A stretch of 64,000 nt of DNA from Neurospora crassa OR74A. Taxonomy: Eukaryota > Ascomycota > Sordariomycetes > Sordariales > Sordariaceae. Within the stretch, counting starts at the first letter, position 1. Every line of letters begins with the position of its first letter. Of this stretch, positions 44,950-55,463 are shown one piece after another. Below the pieces are notes generated by a model. That model did no database searches and was not told the origin of the DNA. It worked only from the letters and a program-made list of their open reading frames with translations. The position numbers were made by a program, and so were the translations under genes. Location of the stretch: positions 620,001 through 684,000 of the forward strand of contig NC_026505.1 in the NCBI RefSeq assembly GCF_000182925.2, in the 5' to 3' direction.

Positions 44950-46680
44950 ACACCTGGCAGGGAGACAAGATGAAACGACAGGTACATACAGTTTTCTTGG
45001 GGAGAGAGAGGCCACAGCCAGCCTGGCACCTACTCAGGAGCCGGGCGCGGCCTGGCGTTCAGTCCTCGGCGGTACCGGCCTGAACGTCGGTTGCATTCCT
45101 CCCTCCATTTGCAAGAAGTTCGGACAACATTTTCAATATTCAAATCGTTGCCCACGAAAAGGTGGCCATCTCAACAACTCCCATCTCTACCACCAGATGC
45201 TCCACGACTCGAAACATGGCGGCATCGAGGTCGGCGATGTCAAGCTCAACAATTGGGTTTGCCAGTCATTGACTCCAAGGGAAACCGACACGAACTTGAT
45301 GTCAAGACATTCATGGGATGAGCATCGCCTCGCTATGTCTCTGCTCGACTTGAACCTATGGAATATGTACGGCACGGAATAGGCGCCGCCTTTCTACCCC
45401 GGCATGAACATGTACCAGCAACAAGTAAAGAACCCCCTTCCATTGCCGGGGTAGAAAGGGAGGCCGGTAAAAGCAAAGTTAACTGGCTTCTGAAAAATGG
45501 GACCTTCCGGAGATGTCCTTGGTAAGTGGAAATCCAAAAGACTGAAGAAGATGCGGGCCAAGCTGGAGGCCAAGTTGTCGAACGAACAAGAAAAGAGATA
45601 TCAGCATCCATAGCACCAACAACAAAAACATTGAGCGCCAATTGCACCATCACAATAGACCAGTCGAGTCGGTATTGGGTGGCTCGCTCTTGTTGAGCCT
45701 CCCACAGGAAAGACTGAGGCGAATACCCGAACCACCATATTCAGACTCCCCGAGAGAATTGACACCGAAAGGCAAGAGATAGTTCAAGGTGCCTGGTTTA
45801 AGTTAGGTGCGGACTGCGGCGGTGGTGCCAAGCGCCGCGCACTGCGGCATACCAAGGATTTCGTCCATGGCACCAAGCGCAAGAAGAGAGTCGATCCAAC
45901 AACGCAACGCGGTGGTCCATTGTCATCGCCATCGCCATCGCCATCGCCTTCCATTCTGACACCAGATCTTCAGTCTTACCCATCCAGCTCTTCAATCTCG
46001 CTGAACCGGCGAGGCCACAATGTCGTTGGCCGTGCAAGGCAGCTCTTTGACTCTTCGGATCGCCCTCCACGGTCCAGTCCAGAAGAAATGCCAGCGCCCG
46101 TAGGTAAAAGTGAGGCGGGGAGGCGGACCTCAAAGTTCGGACGACCACGCGTCAGTCCAAGTGACGTGAACCTGCCAAGCCGGTACTTTCTGGGAGCCAT
46201 TCAATATTGGTGTTTCTTTCTTCTGGGCCCATACACACCTACACCCACACCAAGAAGACACTAAACACTCAACGAGCTGGGCGTCCTATACGTCGTAGAT
46301 TGCGGGACTCCGACGACACCGAGCGCAAGAAGAAGCTGATCCCCGAACTCTGATTCTGCGAAGACGTAGCGCTAGTGGTGTGGGGAAGAAGAAGAAGAAG
46401 AGGTGATAGCAGCCGTCTTCCAAGCTGCAGACCGAGAATGTCATCGGGAGGGAGAAGAAGAGGCTTGTGGCGAACATGTACCAGCAACAAGCAACGCTCC
46501 CTTCCATTGTCGTGGTGGGTGTCAAGGCCCGCGAGTTGGAGACGGGAAGATGGGCGCCAAGCTGGAGGCCAGTGTTTTCTAGTCAAGCCAGATGCCGCTT
46601 GAACACTAGAGAAACCCGGAGCTAAGTCGAACGAATATGGAAGCTGGATCTGATATCGGACTGGAGTCTACCAGTTAGTA
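44950..46680. other. region of degenerate duplicated DNA, no supported gene
   Basis: Near copies of ACATGTACCAGCAACAAG...CCCTTCCATTG occur at about 45408-45450 and 46475-46515, each followed about 110 nt later by a GCCAAGCTGGAGGCCA word, so a block of roughly 170 nt is repeated at 1.07 kb spacing. A (GCCATC)n run sits at 45923-45950. I see no intact reading frame of a known family. Confidence 0.5.
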
Positions 46681-46770
46681 GTAAGTAAGTTTTTCCTCTG
46701 TCCAGCAGTCACACATACCTACCTTCCCTATCAGCCATACCCAAGCACCATACACACACAGCCCTTATGC

Positions 46771-47290
46771 ACAACCGTCCGGCAAGCCCAGTCTTTTCGG
46801 TCTCGAGTCCACGACCGGGAGGACTGTAGGCATCCCTAGATCGCAAATAACCCCGAATTGCCGAAGATCAATGCATCCCGACGACAACACCCATGCAGAG
46901 ATCTGTGGAATATACCATCGGCGATCAAGTCTCCTTCGTCCGTGTGGAATAGCAGTTCTTACATCTCCCCATTATCTTCCCCATTCATGCACTTGATATC
47001 TCGCCCTGGCTGGCGAGAATCCCGGGGCATGCACCTCTTACACATAATTGTCCGGCAAGCCCAGTCTTTCCGGTCTCGAGTCCACGGCCGGGAGGGCTGT
47101 ATTACCCTAGATCACACGGAAATCCCACATGCCGAAGAACAACGTGTCGTGTCTCTCCAGCGATGCGAAGATCTGTAGAATATCTACCTTTGGCGATCAA
47201 GTTTCCTTCGTCGACTGGAATAGCAGTTCTTACATTTCCCCGCTCACTTTCCCCCATTTTGTCATTTCTCGCCTGGCTGTTGAAGATTCA
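46771..47290. repeat. tandem duplication of a ~270-nt unit with conserved stem sequences
   Basis: Unit 1 (46771-47022) and unit 2 (47045-47290) share TCCGGCAAGCCCAGTCTTT, GGTCTCGAGTCCACG, CGAAGATC/GAGATCTGT, GGCGATCAAGT and GAATAGCAGTTCTTACAT. In each, arms around GGTCTCGAGTCCACG can pair (CAGTC/GACTG and CGGT/ACCG in unit 1; CCGG/CCGG in unit 2). They may be structured RNAs of the downstream snoRNA cluster; no C/D boxes inside. Confidence 0.6.
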
Positions 47291-47305
47291 GGGGGGAAAC
47301 AAACA

Positions 47306-47424
47306 GCACTTGCTTCAATGATGATACCATTGATACCTTAACTGTGAAAACAACCACTTGCTCACAAGGCAAGGAGGGGGTTCATGAACACCATACTGAA
47401 AAGAATCTGATACGAAGCAAGTGC
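47306..47424 (+). ncRNA. box C/D RNA with an 11-bp terminal stem, second cluster
   Basis: C ATGATGA 47318-47324, D CTGA 47407-47410, possible D' CTGA 47396-47399. The closing stem GCACTTGCTTC (47306-47316) / GAAGCAAGTGC (47414-47424) is perfect over 11 bp. A GATGCTAAC branch site and CAACAG acceptor (47500) follow, so it seems intronic. No rRNA target placed. Confidence 0.8.
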
Positions 47425-47900
47425 TTGAAATACTGAGGATGACCGAAGCGTTCAATTGGTTTGGAAGAGCAGATGCTAACACTTGCTTGCAACGCAACAG
47501 GAGACGACTACCCAAAGACCAACAGCAACCACCACCGATAGACTCGACAGCCCGACCAAGACAGCGATGCAGTCAGTTGGCCATTACAACTGGATCGGCC
47601 GATCTTCGATTCAGCAATTCTCCTTCTTCAACAAACGGGCATGACGATGTAGTAGTAAGGGAATAGGAAAAACGGAACCCAAGGCAACCTGAAAACACTG
47701 GAGAGGAGTGTGGTGAAGGAAAGCCAACACATGTGCAGACTGAGCCTTGCAACAATGCCAATAATATCACATTAACAACGAGAAAATGCGAGGAAAACCA
47801 ACAAGGTATGAATGGTATCCCAGTAGCGAGCGGTGTTTGGGGTTGAGCGGTAGCAGTAAGTTGGCTTTCCTCCGACCGAACAGCCCCAGTGCATACTGCA

Positions 47901-47990
47901 TGCCCATGATGTACACCCTTACATATGACTACTTCTGAGTTTCTTCGAAGCAATGAAGGCAAATGTTGATGAAATCTGATAAAAAGGGCA
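47901..47990 (+). ncRNA. box C/D RNA with 18S 5'-end complementarity, second cluster
   Basis: C-like ATGATGT 47906-47912, D' CTGA 47935-47938, D CTGA 47976-47979, TGCCC/GGGCA closing stem. The D' guide CATATGACTACT (47922-47933) is a perfect 12-nt complement of 18S AGTAGTCATATG near the rRNA 5' end. The +5 base is A of CCAGTAG, about six bases from the known Am28 site of yeast. A GCTAAC branch site and CCCAG acceptor (48075) follow. Confidence 0.7.
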
Positions 47991-48431
47991 CCACCACTTA
48001 AAAGGGCACCACCACTTGGCTGAAGCACCTCCTCTCTTCGAGAGATCACTGCTAACAGAGCATACTTTCTCCCAGGAGACCCCTTGATCACCACTTCGAC
48101 TCTTGGTCCTGGGCACTGTCTTCAGCCAACACCGTAGCTTGGTAGAGTAGAGACTTGCTTTTTAATGAATACCACTTCAAAGCATCTGTAAACCGAAAGG
48201 TTGATGAAGATAGGCAACAATAAAGCAAATCAATCAACTAAGAACGTTTTGAAAACAACATGACTGTGCATGTCCTTGTAAATCTCCGGTTCTAAAAAAA
48301 GAGGACGGATGCTGACCACATCTCCCCGTGTTCAAAGCAAGACTTGCGGGTGGATGTAGGCCATTGGGGTGGTAAGAAAGAACCAACATCTTGGCTTGGC
48401 AAGCAGAAAAAAACTCGTATAGAATAGCGAC

Positions 48432-48535
48432 TTGCTTCATGACGGACATCTACGCACCAGCTTGGAGATCAAGGTCGATTCGATCGATCAAAAAAGGCAC
48501 AGAAAAAAAACACCCAAGAACACTCTGAAAAGCAA
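48432..48535 (+). ncRNA. possible C/D-like RNA, second cluster (weak)
   Basis: ATGACGG (48439-48445) in place of a C box, D CTGA 48525-48528, TTGCTT/AAGCAA closing stem. It lies between a GTAAGA donor-like site (48371) and a GCTGACC branch site with GCAG acceptor (48586-48620). The C box is poor, so confidence is low. Confidence 0.4.
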
Positions 48536-48639
48536 AGCACTTGTCAATACTCTTTTGGAGTTTGCCGTTTCCTCGGCGAGTACAGATGCTGACCATGATC
48601 ACCACGTTTGGAGCAGGATTCCATGCCCATGTGGGCTAT

Positions 48640-51600
48640 TGTGGGCGTACTGGCATCGCCTCCACGTCCGAAGCCTACCCGCTAGGTCCGTGATATGTCC
48701 GGGCTGGACAGGGCTGCAGCATTAGGGAAGACGAGGATCAAGCTGGTTAGAATACGAAGAAAGAGAGGCGGCATCGTGGACGTATTCAGGCTGGTTGGAC
48801 TCGGCTGAGGCATTGTGGAAGACGCCACCACGAAAGGCTCGCTGGACAAGAAAAGCAAGATATTCCGGGTAGAAAGGAAATTGGGAAAGGCTGTAAGACA
48901 GATTGAGAAGGGCGTTGAAATTGATGCTGGATGGACATGCACTTGCAATGATGGAGAAACCCTGCGTGATTTGTGACGGAGGAGATGGAGATGGCATTGG
49001 CATCATGACTTGGGTTTTGAGGTTGTTCAGTGCTGAACTTTAGCATTGTTTGCGCATGTTCGCTGACATGCTATGTCGATGTGTTGAACGTAAAGTCTTG
49101 TTAAAGTAGTCGAAGAGGCAACGTTGAGCGTGGGTGATGAAGAGTGAGGTACAGAAGGGTTGATGGTGATTTCAGTTGGATGTCTGGAGGTTCAACTTTT
49201 TTCTCAGTCGAGTCTCGCAGGTCGATCATGTCAACGCAGTTGGGAAAGTTGGAATGCAGTGAGCGATTGAACCCCCCACTGGGACCTCGGTTGGACACGA
49301 AGAGGACATTCAGGGTCGTACTACAAATACTATTCTATCTGACCAGCGTGCTATCAGAGTTGGAATCTGTTAGTATATTAACTCGGGTTCGACTGTACCT
49401 CCTGCTCTTCTGGTCCGTGCACCAGCGCCTCCATGTGCCTGCTGAGGCCTGCGTGCTGCGCCTCCTGTCTTTCCTGCTTGTCATTTCTGTCGGTCGCACA
49501 ACGGACAGAGAGCGGCAAGTTCCATTCTTAGAAGCACGGATCACACCCTCCCAGAAAAGAAAAAAAACACGACGAAGGAGGCAGTGCAGAATGCTGACAT
49601 GATTGAAGGAGTGAAGATCGCGCCAATCGTTCTCCTGTAGATCATGGATTGGCTGGTCAGGACGGTTTTTTGTGGAATTTGGGGGGCAAGCAGAGGCCTG
49701 CAAAGCGGAAGAGCCACCAGAGTTTTTAGCGAGCAGCGAACTGAACGAAGCTGAGGGAGGTCAAAGTTCACAACGAAAGGTGTGACTGTTGATTCGTTGA
49801 CTCGATTCGACACATTCAATTCGCAAATAAGATGCAAAGTTGAAGACAAAGGTTGAGGCGTGAAACTGGACCCGCAGTTTCGGATGCTGGCATCCGGACG
49901 TCATTTAGGTTTGGAAGCAAAACACTGACTGTTGACGACAACAAGGACTGTGTGGACATTTGACACAGGTTTCAAACGGGTGGCACTGGGGATTTCAAGA
50001 TTGAGCGATAGGGTAGAAGCAATTGAGATATCCTGGGGGTGTAACAACTCGCGGCAGGCGGTCTACCTGTGTGTCGCTTGAAGCTCAATTTCAAGATGCA
50101 TGCACAAATCGGGGGGGATCGTCTTTGCGTTTCATGTTGCGAATGCTTTCAGGAGTTCATTCACGTCAGAGTAGCATTCTCGTCATTGATTTTCAATTGA
50201 AGGAGAAGATGAAGATGAAAAAGAAGAATATGCAGAAAACCAAAGCCAACATTCACAAATTGTGCTTCACGTCATAAACCATCATGGTCGCCGTCAACTT
50301 GACATCGAATTGCCGAAATCGAAATGGGCACAGAAAAGTTGGCCAAAGAGGGTGCCCGCCAAGCTGCCAAGCTGCCCAGATTTCCAGGAGACAGCCGCCC
50401 ACGCCTCCAGTGCCGCGAGCATTATGTACCCCTGATGCGCCAAGCCGGCTCCACTACAAACAAGCTCACACCAAGCAAAGCGGGACCCGCTCGAGCCCGC
50501 TGGGCCGAGAAGGTGTCGTCGATCAACCAAGCTTCTTGCTGCTGAGTGTGCCAAATCCAAGCTTTGCTGGCGACAAGACGGGACCAAGGCTTGTCGATCG
50601 CGCAGATTGGATGATAAGAGATCTCTTGGAAAGGCTTAACAAACAACGAGGCGTTTTTGGGCCATCGTTGTTGCATTCTATCATCATCTTTTGTGTAGTA
50701 AGTAGCGTACATAGAAATACGAAAAGACGGAGCATGACAAAAAAAGAGAAAACGGAAGATCCGGGCAATAACGTCGGGGAATTTCAGTTGGAGGGTGCCA
50801 ATTGATTGCCCAATTCACTCCGGGGTGAGCAGCACTACGGTAACATCAGCCAGCCAGCCAGAGTCCCAGCCAGACTGCGAAGAAGTGCGAACGTGCTAGA
50901 AATGGGGTTGCGACTAAGTTTACTCCGCCTACCTGCCCTTCCCGTATCGGGCGTTGGCGTGTGTGCCGCCCGCTGTTGTGAGCGCCAAACGACCTGGAGA
51001 GAAAATCAGAGAGTAAAGAGATACCAAAAAAGATGTGCGCTTTGAACAAGGTCGACGCTTTGGCAGTATAATTGAAAGTGATGAACGTCAAGCGCCAACA
51101 AGGGAAACATGTTCATCCTTCATTCCCCATCTTCATCCCATATTTCCCTCAGCCCCCCCTATCTTAACCAACGGAATGCTTGAAATGGCAGGCCGGCGGA
51201 AGTGGCGTCGGACATTCCCTCCTCTTCTGGACGGCCATGTCACGTGCCATCGGGATCATCGATCGGCTTCCCTTGAACTTCTCCTTGAAGGGTTCAATCT
51301 TTGGTCGCCAGAAAATGAACGAACCGATCGATGTCAGCCAAACAATCGAACCCCCTGGGCCGGTCGCTCAATGCCCGTTCCTCGGTTGGTCCACACAATG
51401 CTGCTTGTCTGCCCCAGGTTCGGTAGAGCTTCCACGACTCCTCCTAGAGAAAAAGGGTACGTAGGTCCTCTCTGGAGACGAGTCCACACATTGTCAACAG
51501 GCGAAATGAAGATGGCACACTGATACTACAACGGTGCGATGGGCGGTCAACGGCCTTTAAATCTGGTCAACATGGTGATATGCACACGGGATTTACGTGC

Positions 51601-52650
51601 ATGCTGCATCGACTTTGATGGAATCCCGGCAGCATCGAACGAAGCCGTGTTGTGGCCGTTGGCGTATCAATAACGATTCATTGGATTCAATGTGTTTCTG
51701 TGTCTCCAGACATGAGCGACGAAACCGGGCAAAGAGGAATCCAGAACTCCTCCCCCAATGTCTGATCATCCCTGCGTAAAACGAATTATGTACACACTAC
51801 CAATCCCACATGCGACGAAACCCACTCAGTCCCCATGTAGACGACTCCACCCGTCGGTTTCGAGTTCATCTTTTACGGTGCCGTGTGGCGTTGGAGACAT
51901 GTTGACGGCCAGAACATTGACTGGAAAGCTGCCGAATGGAAAAACAAGATGGTTGGCCGATGAGGTCTGCGACATAGAGATTAGGTAGGTTCACAGTGTG
52001 ATGATGGACGCATCAATGATAGGAAGGTAGTTGGACGACTCTTCGCGACTGGAGTCTGTGCTGTCAACTGTTTAGGTTGGTGTAGGTAGGCCCCTTCCAC
52101 TGCACTGCATCGTCCGTCTGCTGCAGCAGGCATGCGTGAGCGGACTGGAGACATCGATGGGCCCGTAGGTTGCTGGGGTTCTTGACCCACTCCCTCCCCT
52201 CCCACCACACCACCGGGCTGACCGGCCAATAGCGGACCCACCACGACACACACAAGCTGACGCACAGACCAACTTGGTCTCCATTTCCACGCTTGCCAAT
52301 CTCCGTCGCCTTCTTCTTTCCTCCTTTTTCCACCGCATGTCCCCCCCCCCCCCAAAGTCCTGACCTGTTTCCATTTTCCATTTCCTCCATCTTCTCTCCA
52401 TTCACTCACTCCTGCCCATCCACCCAAATCCATCCATAGAAGGGGGCTGAACACATTATAGAGGTCTTTCGCTACTGCCTCTTTTCATTCTATCTCTTCC
52501 CACACTCTTTAAAGGAAACATAATTACACGATACACTCGGCCAACAGCTGGAGGATAATTCCCGACATCGATACTTTGCGCCGTATCTTCATCCATTTTC
52601 TGCGCCGAATAGAACACCGCCTTTAATCAACATTTTGACACACAGCAAAA
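48640..52650. other. spacer without a supported gene
   Basis: No domain recognised in any frame. A C tract lies at 52340-52352. The last 150 nt are CT-rich and contain the leader of the GH72 gene. Isolated TGATGA words (49137, 51080) lack a partner D box. Confidence 0.5.
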
Positions 52651-54344
52651 ATGGTTACCTCTAAAGCCGCCATTGTCGCGGGCCTCACCCTTGCGGGCCA
52701 GGCTTCCGCTGCTCTCCAGCCCATCGTCATGAAGGTAGGCATACCACCACCGTCGCACCCTCGAAGCGCCTCCAATGCTAACCACACTCGATTCCACAGG
52801 GCAGCAAGTTCTTCTACGAGAACGGCACCCAGTTCTACATCAAGGGTATTGCCTACCAGCAGGATGCTGCTGGCGCTGGTGGCGAGACAACCACGGGTAC
52901 CTTCAAGGATCCCCTCGCCGACGAGGCCGCCTGCAAGCGTGATGTTCCCATCATGGCCGCCGCTGGCACCAACGCCATCCGTACCTACGCCATCGACCCT
53001 ACTGCCGACCACAGCGCCTGCATGAAGCTCCTTGACGAGGCTGGCATCTACGTCATCAGCGATTTGTCCGAGCCCTCCACCTCCATCAACCGCGACGACC
53101 CCAGGTGGGACATCACTCTCTACAAGCGCTACACCGCCGTTATCGACGAGATGAGCAAGTACAGCAACGTCATCGGTTTCTTCGCCGGTAACGAGGTTTC
53201 TAACAACGCCACCAACACCGACGCTTCTGCCTACGTCAAGGCTGCTGTCCGTGACTCCAAGAACTACATCAAGAACAACGTCAAGCGTTGGATGGGTGTT
53301 GGCTATGCCGCCAACGACGACGCTAAGATCCGTTCCGAGATGGCGCACTTCTTCAACTGCGGCAACCAGAGCGAGGCCATCGACTTCTGGGGCTACAACA
53401 TCTACGAGTGGTGCGGTCACAACACCATCAAGGGCTCCGGCTACCAGGACCAGATCGACTTCTTCAAGAACTACTCGGTCCCCGTCTTCTTCGCCGAGTA
53501 CGGTTGCAACATCCCCGACGGTGCCGACGGCCGTATCTTCGAGGAGACCACCGCCCTTTACTCTGATGCTATGACTGACGTCTTCTCTGGCGGTATCGTC
53601 TACATGTACTTCGAGGAGGACAACGACTATGGTCTCGTCAAGGTTTCCGGCAACAGCGCTAAGACCATGAAGAACTACGACAAGCTCAAGGCCAACGTCC
53701 TCGCCGCCAAGCCCAAGACCGTCGAACTCGATTCCTACAAGCCCGCCAACGAGCCTGCCGAGTGCCCGGATGTCACCTCCAACTGGCAGGTCACTGGCGA
53801 CGCTCTCCCCCCTACTCCCAACGAGAGCCTCTGCGAGTGCATGTACAACTCCCTCACCTGCGTTCCCAGCAAGGATGTCAAGCCCACTGCCTACGGTGAG
53901 CTCTTCGGTGTCGTCTGCGGCAACGACCCCGCTGCCTGCGCTGGTATCCAGGGTAACGTCTCCACTGGTGTCTACGGCTCCTACGCCATGTGCAACTCCC
54001 TCCAGCAGCTCGGCTACGTCATGGACCAGTACTACAAGAACCAGAAGTACGCTTCCACCGCCTGCGACTTCAACGGTCAGGCCTCCGCCAACGGTGCCGC
54101 CAAGGCCGACCCTACCTGCTCTGCCGCTCTCAAGAGCGCTGAGGCTGCCAACAAGGTCGCTGCCACCGCCACTGCTGGCCACGGCAACGGTGGTGTCGAT
54201 GGTTCCAGCGGCGGTGCTGCTGCCACTAGCTCCTCGTTCGCTGCCCCTGTCGCCATGAAGAGCTTCTTCACTGTTGCCGACATGGCCGTTGGTATGTACG
54301 TCGTCATCGCCATGGGCGTTGGTGCCGGCATGGTCATGCTCTAA
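52651..54344 (+). CDS. GPI-anchored beta-1,3-glucanosyltransferase (GH72, X8/CBM43)
   Basis: Exons 52651-52734 and 52800-54344; intron 52735-52799 (GTAGGC...GCTAACC...CACAG); 542 residues. A signal peptide (MVTSKAAIVAGLTLAGQASA) is followed by the GH72 domain. Acid/base Glu160 is in FFAGNEVSNN and nucleophile Glu261 in FFAEYGCN, at nearly the same positions as yeast Gas1 (161 and 262). A Cys-rich X8/CBM43 module (about 375-470: CECMYNSLTC...VCGNDPAAC...CDFNG) follows, then an Ala/Gly/Ser-rich linker and a hydrophobic tail (AVGMYVVIAMGVGAGMVML) that serves as GPI signal. The enzyme cuts and rejoins beta-1,3-glucan at the outer plasma membrane and wall. It belongs to the GAS/GEL family with X8; the paralogue is not assigned. 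Strong C-ending codon bias suggests high expression. Confidence 0.97.
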
Positions 54345-55337
54345 GCAAGTCAAGTGAGCGAAGGGAGAGTTCGTTGGTTGTTGTATACCCGGGAGATCAG
54401 GAGGAAAGCATGTATATGGGGGTTGGTGTGGTTCGCTTTTAGATGTCGGTTAGGTTTTTGTGTGTAATAAATTGATGTCTTATGGTACACCCGCTCCCGA
54501 GCACAAGAAACCATTTGCATATGTTGTTGGGAAGTCTAATGAGTCTGATTGTCTCTTTCACCGGCGCACCTTTTTCTGTTTTTTATGTTTGGTTCGTTTC
54601 TGTAAGGGATTATTGATACCTTGGAAACAGCGGTTTAGATCTCTTTCTATCAGTTTTCCTTATCACAAAAGGAGGGTTGTTTGTTTGTCTCGAGCGCAGC
54701 TGGTCATCACATCACCACTTCTGTAGCCATTGATCATTCTAGGATACCTTTTTTTTTCTTTATCAGATATCAACATAGACAGTTGATTAACTTCGCATTG
54801 TCTTTGCTTCCAACATGGTGTTTGTAGAGTCTTGTCGTGACTTCCATGAAAAGTGCACGCCTTCTTCTCTTGTGTCTTCCTGTTACGTGATGTGATCGTC
54901 TTTGTGTCGTTACCTCAGTCTTTGCTTGCCTACTCCCTCGACGTTTGCGCGGCAAGACAGCCTAGAGGTACCGAAGTGAAGTGCCTAGCCCGTCAGGCCA
55001 TCTCGAGTCCATCCACCCAGTTAAACTAGCAAAGAGGATGGAGGAAATCATGAAGCGCATCAACCATCCATGCGTGTGCCATGTTTTCGCATTCCCTACA
55101 TTGTCAGAGGTACTCACTCCAGCTGTAGAGGTGACAGGTAATCAGTAGGTATATGCAGACTTGGTGTTTATGCATGTTGTACCGGGCCATTCATTTTCAC
55201 GTTTCCAGGGGCATTGAAACCGGCAGATGGCAGATACTAGCAGAATAATCATAACCAAAGGGGGGAACCTTGCATCTCTCCAAGCTGGTGGGTGGTATCT
55301 GTACCTAGAGGTATGGAGGTATGGAGGTATGGAGAGT

Positions 55338-55338
55338 A

Positions 55339-55371
<33 letters not shown>

Positions 55372-55372
55372 C
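55338..55372. repeat. (GTAA)n microsatellite
   Basis: Eight to nine GTAA/AAGT units, seen directly, next to a triple GTATGGAG repeat (55310-55333). Confidence 0.9.
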
Positions 55373-55437
55373 CTACCGCTCCCAACTAAAAGCTTTTTTG
55401 GCTCCCTAGAATAGAGGTACTAGACTAAGCGGCACCT

Positions 55438-55463
55438 CGCCGCCGCCGCCGCCGCCGCCGCCG
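55438..55463. repeat. (CCG)n microsatellite
   Basis: About eight CGC/CCG units, seen directly. Confidence 0.9.

Noticed and set aside
48191-48300. TGATGA at 48202 as another C/D snoRNA
   Set aside because: No CTGA within 100 nt; the apparent AACCG/CGGTT pairing does not close around a D box.
49130-49260. TGATGA near 49137 as a snoRNA
   Set aside because: No CTGA partner and no closing stem.
52623-54353. 576-codon minus-strand frame opposite the GH72 gene
   Set aside because: Same reason: strong third-position bias of the plus-strand gene keeps the antisense frame open.
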